Positions 1 to 6,661 of a stretch of DNA of 12,717 nucleotides are shown here, piece after piece; position 1 is the stretch's first letter, and the number at the start of each line of letters is the position of its first letter. Below the pieces are notes generated by a model. The model had not been told where the DNA came from and searched no databases. It saw only the letters and a list, made by a program, of their open reading frames with translations. The DNA lies in contig JANQTR010000182.1 in the NCBI GenBank assembly GCA_030731635.1, positions 1 to 12,717 on the forward strand, written 5' to 3'. Source of the stretch: Erythrobacter sp. (GTDB lineage: Bacteria; Pseudomonadota; Alphaproteobacteria; Sphingomonadales; Sphingomonadaceae). The translations under genes and the position numbers were made by a program.

Positions 1-1019
1 GGATATCGGGCACCTTGGAATTGCGGATGTCGGGCACGTCCTGCTTGAAGGTCAGTCCCATAACGCCGACCCGGGCGCCGCGTGGCGCAATGCCCTGACC
101 GATCAAAAGCTTGACCAGCTTCTGCGCGATCGCCTTCCCCATTTCATCATTGATCCGTCGCCCGGCAAGGATCACCTCGGGCCGGTAGCCCAATTTCTCC
201 GCCGCAGCCGTCAGGTAGAACGGATCGACTCCGATACAGTGCCCGCCGACCAGGCCGGGGGTGAAAGGCAGAAAGTTCCACTTCGTCCCCGCTGCCGCCA
301 GAACGTCACGGGTGGCAATGCCCATCCGGTCAAAGATCAGCGCAATTTCATTCATCAGCGCGATGTTGAGATCGCGCTGGGTGTTCTCGATCACTTTGGC
401 CGCTTCGGCGACCTTGATGGTTGGCGCTTCGTGCAGGCCAACGTCGACAATCGCGCCATAGACGCCGCGCATCCGGGCGAGCGAGGTGGCATCTTCGGCG
501 GCGATGATCTTGGTGATCGTCTCCAGCCGATGCACTCGGTCACCCGGATTGATCCGTTCGGGGCTATAGCCAAGCGTGAAGTCTTGGCCGCGTTTCAGGC
601 CTGAATGCGTCTCAAGCCACGGGCCGCAGATATCCTCGGTCGCGCCGGGGAACACGGTCGATTCGAACACCACCAGTGCACCTTTGCTCAGGCGCGGCCC
701 GATGGTTTCGCAGGCTTTGCGCAAGGGGGTAAGATCGGGGCGGCGTTCGTCCGTGATCGGAGTGGGGACGGTGACGATAATCAGGCTCGCCCCTTCGAGC
801 GCCGCCGGATCATCCGAGACGGCAAGGCCGCATGACGCCAACCGCACGTCGCTGATTTCGCGGGTGGAATCGCGGCCTGCGCGCAAGGCGGCGATCCGCA
901 CGGGCGAAATATCAAAACCCGTAACCCGCATGCCCGTAGGGCCGCATCGCTCTGCCAGTGCCACGGCGACCGGCAGGCCGACATAGCCAAGACCCACGAC
1001 TGCAATTGTTTCGTTCATG
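1..1019 (-). CDS. tviB: UDP-N-acetyl-D-glucosamine/galactosamine 6-dehydrogenase, TviB/WbpO type (3' end missing)
   Basis: A nucleotide-sugar dehydrogenase that oxidises C6 of a UDP-HexNAc to the uronic acid in two NAD+-dependent steps, feeding surface polysaccharide synthesis in the cytoplasm. My translation from ATG at 1019 gives 339 residues before the window edge. It begins with a Rossmann motif GLGYVGLP (residues 9-16) and has VPTP (84-87), SPERINPGD (152-160), EAAKVIENTQRDLNIAL (205-221, catalytic Lys208 and Asn212) and GGHCIGVDPFYL (258-269) with the catalytic Cys261. The stretch GTKWNFLPFTPGLVGGHC resembles Vi-antigen TviB and Pseudomonas WbpO more than UDP-glucose dehydrogenases. Family members are about 420 residues, so roughly 80 C-terminal residues lie outside. 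No strong ribosome site precedes the ATG. The exact UDP-HexNAc substrate cannot be read from sequence. A UDP-uronate epimerase lies on the same strand at 1727-2740. Confidence 0.9.
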
Positions 1020-1171
1020 CCCGCGGAGCTAGCTTAACAGGACTCAATTTTTCGCTAACCACGCGCGTTGGCAAAGCTTCACCAACGGTTCAGCCCCTCG
1101 GGCCTAGACAATAGGTCCAATAGAAGGGCATGGCTTGCGCAACAGCCGTGCCCGGTAAAGGACCACCAGCG
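1020..1171. promoter_or_regulatory. Divergent intergenic region between tviB and the secreted-protein gene
   Basis: These 152 bases must carry the promoters for two divergent genes. They are more AT-rich around 1031-1062 than the flanking genes. A short dyad GGGCCTA/TAGGTCC (1100-1106 and 1112-1118, 6 of 7 pairs, 5-base loop) is visible. TTGGCA near 1068 could be a -35 element for the plus-strand gene, but no good -10 follows at the usual spacing, so I do not assign a promoter. Confidence 0.35.
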
Positions 1172-1720
1172 ATGAAGCATCTGCTCACCCCCGCCGTTCT
1201 GCTCTCTGTTTTCGTCGCCGCCAGCCCGGCTGCAGCGCAGGGCGTGAATGAGAAGATCAACATGGTCATCGCCTATGACGCGTCGGAATGCCCGGTTGCC
1301 ACGGAAGGCGAAGTGGTGGTCTGCGAAATTCTGGTTGAGGCCGAACGCTATCGCATCCCGTCAAACCTGCGTTACAGCGATTCGCCCGAGAACGTGGCGC
1401 GTGCGCGGCAGGTTGAGGAAATCAAATATGTCGGCGATTTCGGCACGATGAGCTGCAGCCCGGCGGGCGCGGGCGGCTTTACCGGCTGCACCCAGAAGTT
1501 CATCGAAGCCGCCTATAAGGACAAGGCCGAGGAAGATGGCGTGCGGTTCGGCAAGCTGATCGAAGAAGCGCGCGCCGAACGCCTTTCGACCATCGATGCC
1601 GAAGCGGCGGCCCAGCAGGAGCGGGTCGAATCGATCGAGCGTGAATATCTTGAGCGGCTGGAACGCGAACGCGATGCCGAATTGCCGGGCGAAGCCGCGC
1701 TGCCGGTGCCAGAAGGCTAA
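1172..1720 (+). CDS. Secreted protein of unknown function, Sec signal peptide, charged C-terminal helix
   Basis: I do not recognise a named family. The best start is ATG 1172 (182 residues), because AAAGGA at 1157-1162 is well placed and a classic signal peptide follows directly: Lys2, a hydrophobic core at 4-16, and probable cleavage at AAA|QG (22/23). An upstream in-frame ATG at 1130 would add 14 non-hydrophobic residues ahead of the signal and is less likely. The mature part has four cysteines (40, 51, 95, 106), which could form two disulphides in the periplasm, and a segment EAERYRIPSNLR (56-67) of a kind I have seen in small exported sphingomonad proteins. Residues 113-172 are rich in Glu, Arg and Ala and probably form a long helix or coiled coil. 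It converges on the epimerase gene with only six bases between the stops. Confidence 0.75.
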   Translation: MKHLLTPAVLLSVFVAASPAAAQGVNEKINMVIAYDASECPVATEGEVVVCEILVEAERYRIPSNLRYSDSPENVARARQVEEIKYVGDFGTMSCSPAGAGGFTGCTQKFIEAAYKDKAEEDGVRFGKLIEEARAERLSTIDAEAAAQQERVESIEREYLERLERERDAELPGEAALPVPEG

Positions 1721-1728
1721 GAAGCCTT
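1713..1728. terminator. Short hairpin across two convergent stop codons
   Basis: AAGGCT (1713-1718) and AGCCTT (1723-1728) form a perfect 6-base stem with a 4-base loop. It spans the stop of the secreted-protein gene and ends at the stop of the epimerase gene. A symmetrical stem between converging genes could end transcription from both sides, but it is short and lacks a T-run on either strand, so the call is weak. Confidence 0.25.
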
Positions 1729-2740
1729 ATGCCCGGTAGTAATCGCGGTACCACGTAACGAACTGCCGCACCCCTTCGCGGAACGGCGTTTGCGGGGCAT
1801 AGCCAGTCAGGGTTTGCAGCAGGCTTGCGTCGGCCCAGGTTGCAGGCACATCGCCTTGCTGCATCGGCATGAAGTTCTTTACCGCTTCACGCCCGCATTC
1901 TTCTTCGATTGCGGTGATGAAATCCATCAGGCGCACCTTGTCGCCATTGCCGATATTGACCACCCGGAATGGTGCGACCGGTGACAGGCTGTCGCCTTGC
2001 GCGATATCCTCCGGCGTTTCGGGCCGCACGGGGGCAGCGTCAATCAGCAGGCGGATGCCGCGCACCAGATCGCTGACATAGGTAAAATCGCGGTACATAT
2101 CGCCGTCGTTGTAGATATCGATCGGGGTGCCTTCGAGGATCCCGCGGGTGAACTTGAACAGCGCCATGTCGGGCCGCCCCCATGGGCCGTAGACGGTAAA
2201 GAACCGGAACATCGTAGTCGGCAAGCTCCAGAGGTGCGCATAGGAATGCGCCATCGCCTCGTTCGCCTTCTTGGTCGCAGCGTAGAAGGTCAGCGGCGTG
2301 TCGCATTTCTGGTCTTCGCCGAACGGCATCTGCGTATTGGCCCCATAAACCGATGAGGTTGAGGCCATCAGCAGGTGATCCACGCCCAATTCGCGCGCGC
2401 ACTCCATCACGTTGAAGGTACCGATCAGGTTGGCATCCAGATAGGCGCGCGGGTTTTCAAGGCTGTAGCGCACGCCCGCCTGGGCGGCGAGGTGGACGAT
2501 CACGTCCGGCTTTTCCGCCAGCGCCAGTGCGTGAAGGGTGTCGAAATCCTCCAGCATGCCTTCGGTGCAGCTGAAATGCGGGTGTTGCAGCAGCATCTGA
2601 TGACGCCGCTGTTTGATCCGCACGTCATAATAATCGGTCATCCCGTCAAAACCGACGACGCGAAATCCTTCCTCCAGCAACAGTTGCGAGAGGTGAAAGC
2701 CGATGAACCCGGCAGAACCAGTGACCAGAACAGTGCGCAT
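1727..2740 (-). CDS. UDP-glucuronate 4-epimerase-like NAD-dependent epimerase (CapI/LspL type)
   Basis: An extended short-chain dehydrogenase/reductase of 337 residues, the usual family length. It shows the NAD-binding motif TGSAGFIG (7-14), the active-site stretch STSSVYG (127-133) and catalytic YAATK (Tyr153, Lys157). MFRFFTVYGPWGRPDMALF (177-195) and RDFTYVSDLVRGI (217-229) are typical of UDP-glucuronate 4-epimerases (CapI, LspL/LpsL, WbnF), which interconvert UDP-GlcA and UDP-GalA for capsule, LPS or exopolysaccharide. Activity on the N-acetylated sugar made by the TviB-like enzyme is possible but not shown. AGGAAA ahead of the ATG overlaps the end of fabI, which stops 12 bases upstream, so it is probably the last gene of the dnaJ-yihY-fabI transcript. 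Joining a sugar-nucleotide gene to fabI is an unusual grouping. Confidence 0.87.
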   Translation of the reverse strand: MRTVLVTGSAGFIGFHLSQLLLEEGFRVVGFDGMTDYYDVRIKQRRHQMLLQHPHFSCTEGMLEDFDTLHALALAEKPDVIVHLAAQAGVRYSLENPRAYLDANLIGTFNVMECARELGVDHLLMASTSSVYGANTQMPFGEDQKCDTPLTFYAATKKANEAMAHSYAHLWSLPTTMFRFFTVYGPWGRPDMALFKFTRGILEGTPIDIYNDGDMYRDFTYVSDLVRGIRLLIDAAPVRPETPEDIAQGDSLSPVAPFRVVNIGNGDKVRLMDFITAIEEECGREAVKNFMPMQQGDVPATWADASLLQTLTGYAPQTPFREGVRQFVTWYRDYYRA

Positions 2741-2752
2741 CAGAACGGTTTC

Positions 2753-3583
2753 CTATGACAGCGCGATATCAGGCGCATCTTCCTGTTTCATGCCGACCAC
2801 GTGGTAACCGGCATCGACGTGGTGGGTTTCCCCCGTCACGCCCGAGGCAAGGTCTGACAACAGGTAGAGCGCCGATCCGCCGACATCGTCAATCGTGACA
2901 TTGCGACGCAGCGGGGCGTTGAATTCGTTCCATTTGAGGATGTAGCGGAAATCGCCAATCCCGCTGGCTGCCAGCGTCTTGATCGGCCCGGCGCTGATCG
3001 CGTTGACGCGGATATTGCGGGGCCCAAGATCATTGGCGAGGTATTTGACGCTGGTTTCCAGCGCCGCCTTGGCCACGCCCATGACGTTGTAATGCGGCAC
3101 AACTTTTTCTGCGCCGTAATAGCTCAATGTCAGGATCGCACCGCCGCTTTCGGGCATCATCGCGGCGGCGCGCTGGGTGATTGCCACCAGCGAATAGGCC
3201 GAGATGTTCATGGTCATCAGGAAATTATCGAGGCTGGTGTCGACATACTGCCCGCGCAATTCATTTTTATCGGAAAAGCCAATCGCGTGAACCACGAAGT
3301 CGATACTGTCCCAACGCTGTTTCAGCGCGGCGAAGGCGGCATCGAGCGAATCCATGCTCGACACATCGCATTCGAAGGTAAAATCGCTGCCCAGTTCGGC
3401 GGCAAGCGGGATGACGCGCTTGGCCAGCGCATCGCCCTGATAGGAAAACGCGAGCTCTGCTCCGTGCTCCGCCAGCTTTTTGGCAATGCCCCACGCCAGC
3501 GACTTGTCATTGGCGAGCCCCATGATCAGGCCGCGTTTGCCTTGCATTAATCCGGGCATTAATCCGGGCATCGTTCCATTCAT
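2753..3583 (-). CDS. fabI: Enoyl-[acyl-carrier-protein] reductase (NADH) FabI
   Basis: Performs the last reductive step of each fatty-acid elongation cycle, reducing trans-2-enoyl-ACP with NAD(P)H. The divergent SDR signature is complete: GLANDKSLAWGIA (22-34) for the cofactor, and Tyr155, Tyr165 and Lys172 in LTLSYYGAEKVVPHYNVMGVAK, matching Tyr146, Tyr156 and Lys163 of the E. coli enzyme. By the same alignment, the positions known for triclosan contact or resistance are wild type (Gly102 for Gly93, Met168 for Met159, Phe212 for Phe203), so I would expect sensitivity. The start is ambiguous: in-frame ATGs lie at 3583, 3571, 3559 and 3547, three of them made by a 12-base duplication. GAGGAG about 8 bases before 3583, and the ATGA overlap with yihY (3580-3583), favour the outermost one, giving 276 residues. 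Homologues usually begin close to the GLMQGKRGLIMG segment. Confidence 0.95.
   Translation of the reverse strand: MNGTMPGLMPGLMQGKRGLIMGLANDKSLAWGIAKKLAEHGAELAFSYQGDALAKRVIPLAAELGSDFTFECDVSSMDSLDAAFAALKQRWDSIDFVVHAIGFSDKNELRGQYVDTSLDNFLMTMNISAYSLVAITQRAAAMMPESGGAILTLSYYGAEKVVPHYNVMGVAKAALETSVKYLANDLGPRNIRVNAISAGPIKTLAASGIGDFRYILKWNEFNAPLRRNVTIDDVGGSALYLLSDLASGVTGETHHVDAGYHVVGMKQEDAPDIALS
3545..3571 (-). repeat. In-frame 12-base tandem duplication at the start of fabI
   Basis: The unit CATTAATCCGGG (plus strand) occurs at 3545-3556 and 3557-3568 with no mismatch, followed by another CAT at 3569-3571. On the coding strand this gives Met-Pro-Gly-Leu twice and three ATG codons twelve bases apart. 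It keeps the frame and extends the N-terminus ahead of the conserved QGKRGLIMG. It looks like recent slippage or unequal duplication rather than a protein domain. Confidence 0.85.
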
Positions 3584-4458
3584 TCTGCCATCTCCTCACG
3601 CCCGGCGCTGGGCGATGTTTGCGGCCGGGTCAACGCCAGCGCCGCGTTCAATTCCGCGCCGATAACGAGGCCAAGCCCAACGAGCCAGAAAAACAACAAC
3701 GTCACCATCGCTCCGGCCAGGCTGCCATAGGTCAGATCATAGGTGAAGAATTGCCGCAAAACCACCGGCAGCGCGGTGGCGACCGTGATCCACCACAGCA
3801 TCGTGAACAATGCGCCGGGCCAGCGCGGTGCGCGGATTTTTCGGAATTGGCGCGGGGTGAGCGTGGCAAACAGCACGTAAAGTGACCCCGCCAGACCCAG
3901 CGCCGGCACCATCCGTGACAGCCTGAGGGTCGCGATCGCCTCGGCCAATTGCGGAAAGGATGCAACGATCACTTGCTGCGCCGCGCCGATCGCGACTTGT
4001 GCAAACAGCGACAGCATCAACACCACCACCGCGGCCAGGATCAGGCCGATGGAAACCAATCGGGTTTTCCAGAATGCCCCTACCGGCGGAGTGCCATAGG
4101 CGCGGCGCATGATATCGCGGATCGTTTCGATCAGGCTCGACACCGTCCACAACCCCACCGCCGCGCCCAGCCACAAAAGCCAGCCCGACCGGGCATAGAT
4201 CACATCTTCCGCCACCGGTACGATCACCGCAGCGACCGAATCCGGCAGCGCCCGCGCGACTGCCCCGACCATTGCTTCGGCATTGGCGCGCCCGCCGATC
4301 AGATCGAACAGCGCCGAGCCGAGAATAAAGAACGGGAAGATCGCCAGCATCGACAGATAGGCGAGGTTGCCTGCGTGGATGAAGCCATCATTGAATGTGC
4401 CGCTGACGACGCGGCGGATTACTTGTGAGGCATGCTTGAAGGTGGCGGCGGTGTTCAC
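3580..4458 (-). CDS. YihY/virulence factor BrkB family inner-membrane protein
   Basis: A polytopic membrane protein of 292 residues with about six hydrophobic segments (near 32-55, 92-112, 134-160, 185-202, 213-232 and 245-272). The opening FNDGFIHAGNLAYLSMLAIFPFFI (22-45) and the ending YDLTYGSLAGAMVTLLFFWL (240-259) followed by GAELNAAL (267-274) are hallmarks of the YihY/BrkB (UPF0761) family. The family was once misnamed ribonuclease BN, and its biochemical role remains unsettled. The start is GTG at 4458. No ribosome site is visible, and the gene begins 25 bases after the dnaJ-like stop, so coupling to that gene is likely. Its TGA overlaps the fabI ATG, which ties the two in translation. 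Confidence 0.88.
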   Translation of the reverse strand: MNTAATFKHASQVIRRVVSGTFNDGFIHAGNLAYLSMLAIFPFFILGSALFDLIGGRANAEAMVGAVARALPDSVAAVIVPVAEDVIYARSGWLLWLGAAVGLWTVSSLIETIRDIMRRAYGTPPVGAFWKTRLVSIGLILAAVVVLMLSLFAQVAIGAAQQVIVASFPQLAEAIATLRLSRMVPALGLAGSLYVLFATLTPRQFRKIRAPRWPGALFTMLWWITVATALPVVLRQFFTYDLTYGSLAGAMVTLLFFWLVGLGLVIGAELNAALALTRPQTSPSAGREEMAE

Positions 4459-4483
4459 CGGTAATGAGCCAAGCGCCCGGCCA

Positions 4484-5464
4484 TTACAGGCCGAACTTCT
4501 CCCGCGGGCGGGCGATATCGACCCAGCCTTCGAGCCGTTCCTCCAGCGCCGTCAGATCGGCCGGGAGCTGGATTTCCAGCGTGACCAGTTGATCGCCGCG
4601 TTCCGCTTTGCCGTCCACCACCTTGCCGTTCTTGCGGGTCCAGCCCTTGCCCGCCAGCCGCAGCACTGTGCCCCCGCCGCTGCCGGGCTTGATCGTCAAC
4701 ATAACCGCGCCATCAACCGTCGGACATTTGACCTTGGCCCCGCGCACCGCTTCATCGAGGGTGATTGGCAGATCCATGCGGATATTGTCACCTTCGCGCT
4801 GGAAAAACGGGTGGCTGCCCACTTCGACCATCACGATCCCGTCGCCACGCCCACCGGTGCCCTGGTGGCCCTTGTCCTTCAGCCGCATCATCGTGCCGTC
4901 TTCGACGCCGGCGGGCAGTTTCAGGTTGATCGCTTTGCCATCGGCCAGCGTGATCCGCTGATCGCGGCCGGCGGCAGCCTCAACGAAGGGCACGGCGAGG
5001 CGATACTGGATGTCAGCGCCGCGGCGCGGTGGCGGCGGAGGGGGCTGGCGGCCAAATCCGCGCTTGGGCCCGGCCTGCTGCCGTCCCTTGCCACCGAACA
5101 GCCCTTCGAACAGGTCGCCCAGATCCACTTCATCACCAGCGAACCCGCCAAAGTCGCCCGGCCCTGGCCCGCCGCCTGCGCCATAGGTGGCGCCCTGGCC
5201 ATATCCGCCGCGCGCGCCCATTCCGGCAAAGGGGTTGGCAGGGTTGCCCTCCCCATCAATCTCGCCGCGATCATATTGCGCGCGCTTGGCCTTGTCGGAC
5301 AGGAGATCATAGGCGCGGGTGACATCGGAGAACTTCTCCGACGCGTCCGGTTTGCCCTTGTTGCGATCGGGATGCAGTTCCTTGGCGAGCTTGCGATAGG
5401 CGCTTTTGATGTCCTGCTCAGACGCAGTGCGGGCAATGCCGAGGGTGCTGTAAGGATCGCGCAT
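4484..5464 (-). CDS. DnaJ-like co-chaperone, class B (J domain plus C-terminal substrate-binding domain, no zinc finger)
   Basis: A J-domain partner of DnaK, 326 residues long. The J domain spans about 1-68 with the HPD motif at 31-33 inside ELHPDRNKG. A Gly/Phe-rich linker (about 71-139) follows, containing a DLGDLFEGLFGG segment (114-125), then six prolines (141-146) and the DnaJ C-terminal beta-sandwich repeats (about 150-315, for example LKLPAGVEDGTMMRLKDKG). The four CxxCxGxG zinc modules of true DnaJ are absent, so this is CbpA/DjlA-like class B, and the genome probably has a separate dnaJ beside dnaK. It is probably the first gene of a run with yihY and fabI, and lies close to the divergent pdxH, a neighbourhood I recall from other alphaproteobacteria. 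No clear ribosome site precedes the ATG. Confidence 0.92.
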   Translation of the reverse strand: MRDPYSTLGIARTASEQDIKSAYRKLAKELHPDRNKGKPDASEKFSDVTRAYDLLSDKAKRAQYDRGEIDGEGNPANPFAGMGARGGYGQGATYGAGGGPGPGDFGGFAGDEVDLGDLFEGLFGGKGRQQAGPKRGFGRQPPPPPPRRGADIQYRLAVPFVEAAAGRDQRITLADGKAINLKLPAGVEDGTMMRLKDKGHQGTGGRGDGIVMVEVGSHPFFQREGDNIRMDLPITLDEAVRGAKVKCPTVDGAVMLTIKPGSGGGTVLRLAGKGWTRKNGKVVDGKAERGDQLVTLEIQLPADLTALEERLEGWVDIARPREKFGL

Positions 5465-5536
5465 AGCGTGTTAGCTAGGTGAGACAGCGCCCGTGCGCAA
5501 GCGCAGGCGCTGCGCAAGGCACAGACTCGCCCGCTT

Positions 5537-5860
5537 TCAATGCAAAGTGCGGCGCTGGCGCGCGCGGTGCCAGATGCCGAGCAGGCGTCCGGTAATATAG
5601 GCGAAGTAAGGCAGCGCGACGAAAACAATGCCAGCCCACACATAGACGATAGCTTTGTCCGTCCATCCGAAACGCAGCCACTCGGCTCCGACTAAAACAC
5701 TGAAGGTGATTGCGAATAGCAGGGCCCTGTCGTTGGCCTCGTCCCAAATCCACAAATGATCCTTCCAGCCGCGATTCGCGTGCTGCCAGACAAGCCATCC
5801 CAGAAAGACGACGCAGACAAGCAGAAACACCAAACCGAAAACAGGAAGCCACCAATCCAT
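5537..5860 (-). CDS. Small membrane protein of unknown function
   Basis: Not recognised. I place the start at ATG 5860, giving 107 residues that open directly with a hydrophobic segment (MDWWLPVFGLVFLLVCVVFLG). An in-frame TTG at 5905 would add 15 residues but has no better start signal. Two further hydrophobic stretches follow, around residues 45-56 and 69-89, separated by a Trp-rich polar loop (WKDHLWIWDEANDR, 32-45), and the tail is basic, so it is probably a three-helix inner-membrane protein. By eye its base composition is clearly lower in GC than the neighbouring dnaJ-like and pdxH genes, and it sits between two genes that are often close together, so it may be a recent insertion. It ends 72 bases before the dnaJ-like ATG and could share its transcript. 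Confidence 0.6.
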   Translation of the reverse strand: MDWWLPVFGLVFLLVCVVFLGWLVWQHANRGWKDHLWIWDEANDRALLFAITFSVLVGAEWLRFGWTDKAIVYVWAGIVFVALPYFAYITGRLLGIWHRARQRRTLH

Positions 5861-5990
5861 AAGCCCATCATATCGCTGCAAGTTCAACCCGGCAAGCCGC
5901 AGCAACCCGCCTCAGGCTCTACCGTTTGCGCCTTTCCCCGGCGTGCGCGCGTATCTATGGACTTGTTCAAACCACTCAGAAAGATGACCC

Positions 5991-6650
5991 ATGTCCACTA
6001 CCAGCACCCCTCTCGACGATGCCCAGCTGGCGGATAGCGTCTTGCCTGCCGGTGCTGATCCCTTCGTGCTGTTCGAGGAATGGTTTGCCGCAGCCCAGAT
6101 CGGCGAGTTGAATGATGCCAATGCGATGGCGCTGGCCACTGCGGCGGCGGACGCTGCGCCTTCGGTGCGGATGGTGCTGCTCAAAGGGCATGGGGCCAGG
6201 GAGATTACCGGCGGCGGGTTCACCTTCTTCACCAATGCCGACAGCCGCAAGGGCCAGCACATCCGCGCCAATATGCAGGCCGCCTTGCTGTTCCACTGGA
6301 AAAGCCTGCGTCGCCAGATCCGGATCGAAGGCCCGTTGATTGAAGTCTCGCCCGAGGCGGCCGACACCTATTTCCACTCGCGCCCTTACAAAAGTCAGGT
6401 CGGCAGCGCCGCGAGCGACCAGTCGCGCCCGCTGCCTGAACGCCAGACCTATCTCGACCGGGTGCAGTCGCTGTGGGCCGCGCATGAGGCCGAAGGGCAA
6501 GTGCCGCGCCCGGCGCATTGGACGGGGTTCACGCTTTCGCCGCGCCGGATCGAATTCTGGATCGACCGCGACAATCGGCTACACGATCGGCGTGAGTTCA
6601 TGCGTATGAGCGCCGAGGCGCCATGGTCCGATACGCTGCTCTATCCCTGA
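5991..6650 (+). CDS. pdxH: Pyridoxamine 5'-phosphate oxidase PdxH
   Basis: FMN-dependent oxidase converting pyridoxine or pyridoxamine 5'-phosphate to pyridoxal 5'-phosphate in the synthesis and salvage of vitamin B6. The protein has 219 residues, close to 218 in E. coli. FMN and substrate motifs appear in the expected order: RMVLLKG (60-66), FFTNADSRKGQHI (79-91), FHWKSLRRQIRIEG (101-114), YFHSRPYKSQVGSAASDQS (127-145) and the C-terminal WTGFTLSPRRIEFW (177-190) with RLHDRREF (196-203). The C-terminus ends TLLYP where E. coli has DRLAP. The start at 5991 has only a weak upstream AGAAAG. It is followed after 11 bases by a PhzF-family gene, probably co-transcribed, and is divergent from the minus-strand run beginning at 5860. 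Confidence 0.95.
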   Translation: MSTTSTPLDDAQLADSVLPAGADPFVLFEEWFAAAQIGELNDANAMALATAAADAAPSVRMVLLKGHGAREITGGGFTFFTNADSRKGQHIRANMQAALLFHWKSLRRQIRIEGPLIEVSPEAADTYFHSRPYKSQVGSAASDQSRPLPERQTYLDRVQSLWAAHEAEGQVPRPAHWTGFTLSPRRIEFWIDRDNRLHDRREFMRMSAEAPWSDTLLYP

Positions 6651-6661
6651 GGAACGCCGAG

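Noticed and set aside
1034..1048. Possible CtrA box TTAA-N7 near the divergent tviB promoter region
   Set aside because: Only the first half (TTAACAGGACT) fits; the second half is CAAT instead of TTAA, and no cell-cycle gene is adjacent.
1130..1171. Earlier ATG for the secreted-protein gene
   Set aside because: It would put 14 polar residues before a complete signal peptide and has no ribosome site, whereas ATG 1172 has AAAGGA.
2796..2805. Second CACGTG palindrome (ACCACGTGGT) as a possible parS
   Set aside because: The outer arms do not match TGTT/AACA, and the bases code for conserved FabI residues, so it is chance.
4367..5482. Long plus-strand open frame of 371 codons
   Set aside because: It lies antisense to the dnaJ-like gene, whose HPD motif, linker and C-terminal domain are unmistakable. 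The plus-strand translation has no recognisable motif; it is a GC-rich shadow frame.
5493..5520. GC-rich repeated TGCGCAAG motif before the dnaJ-like gene
   Set aside because: Two short copies with partial symmetry (AGCGC/GCGCT) are within what GC-rich spacer DNA gives by chance; there is no clear heat-shock promoter or operator.
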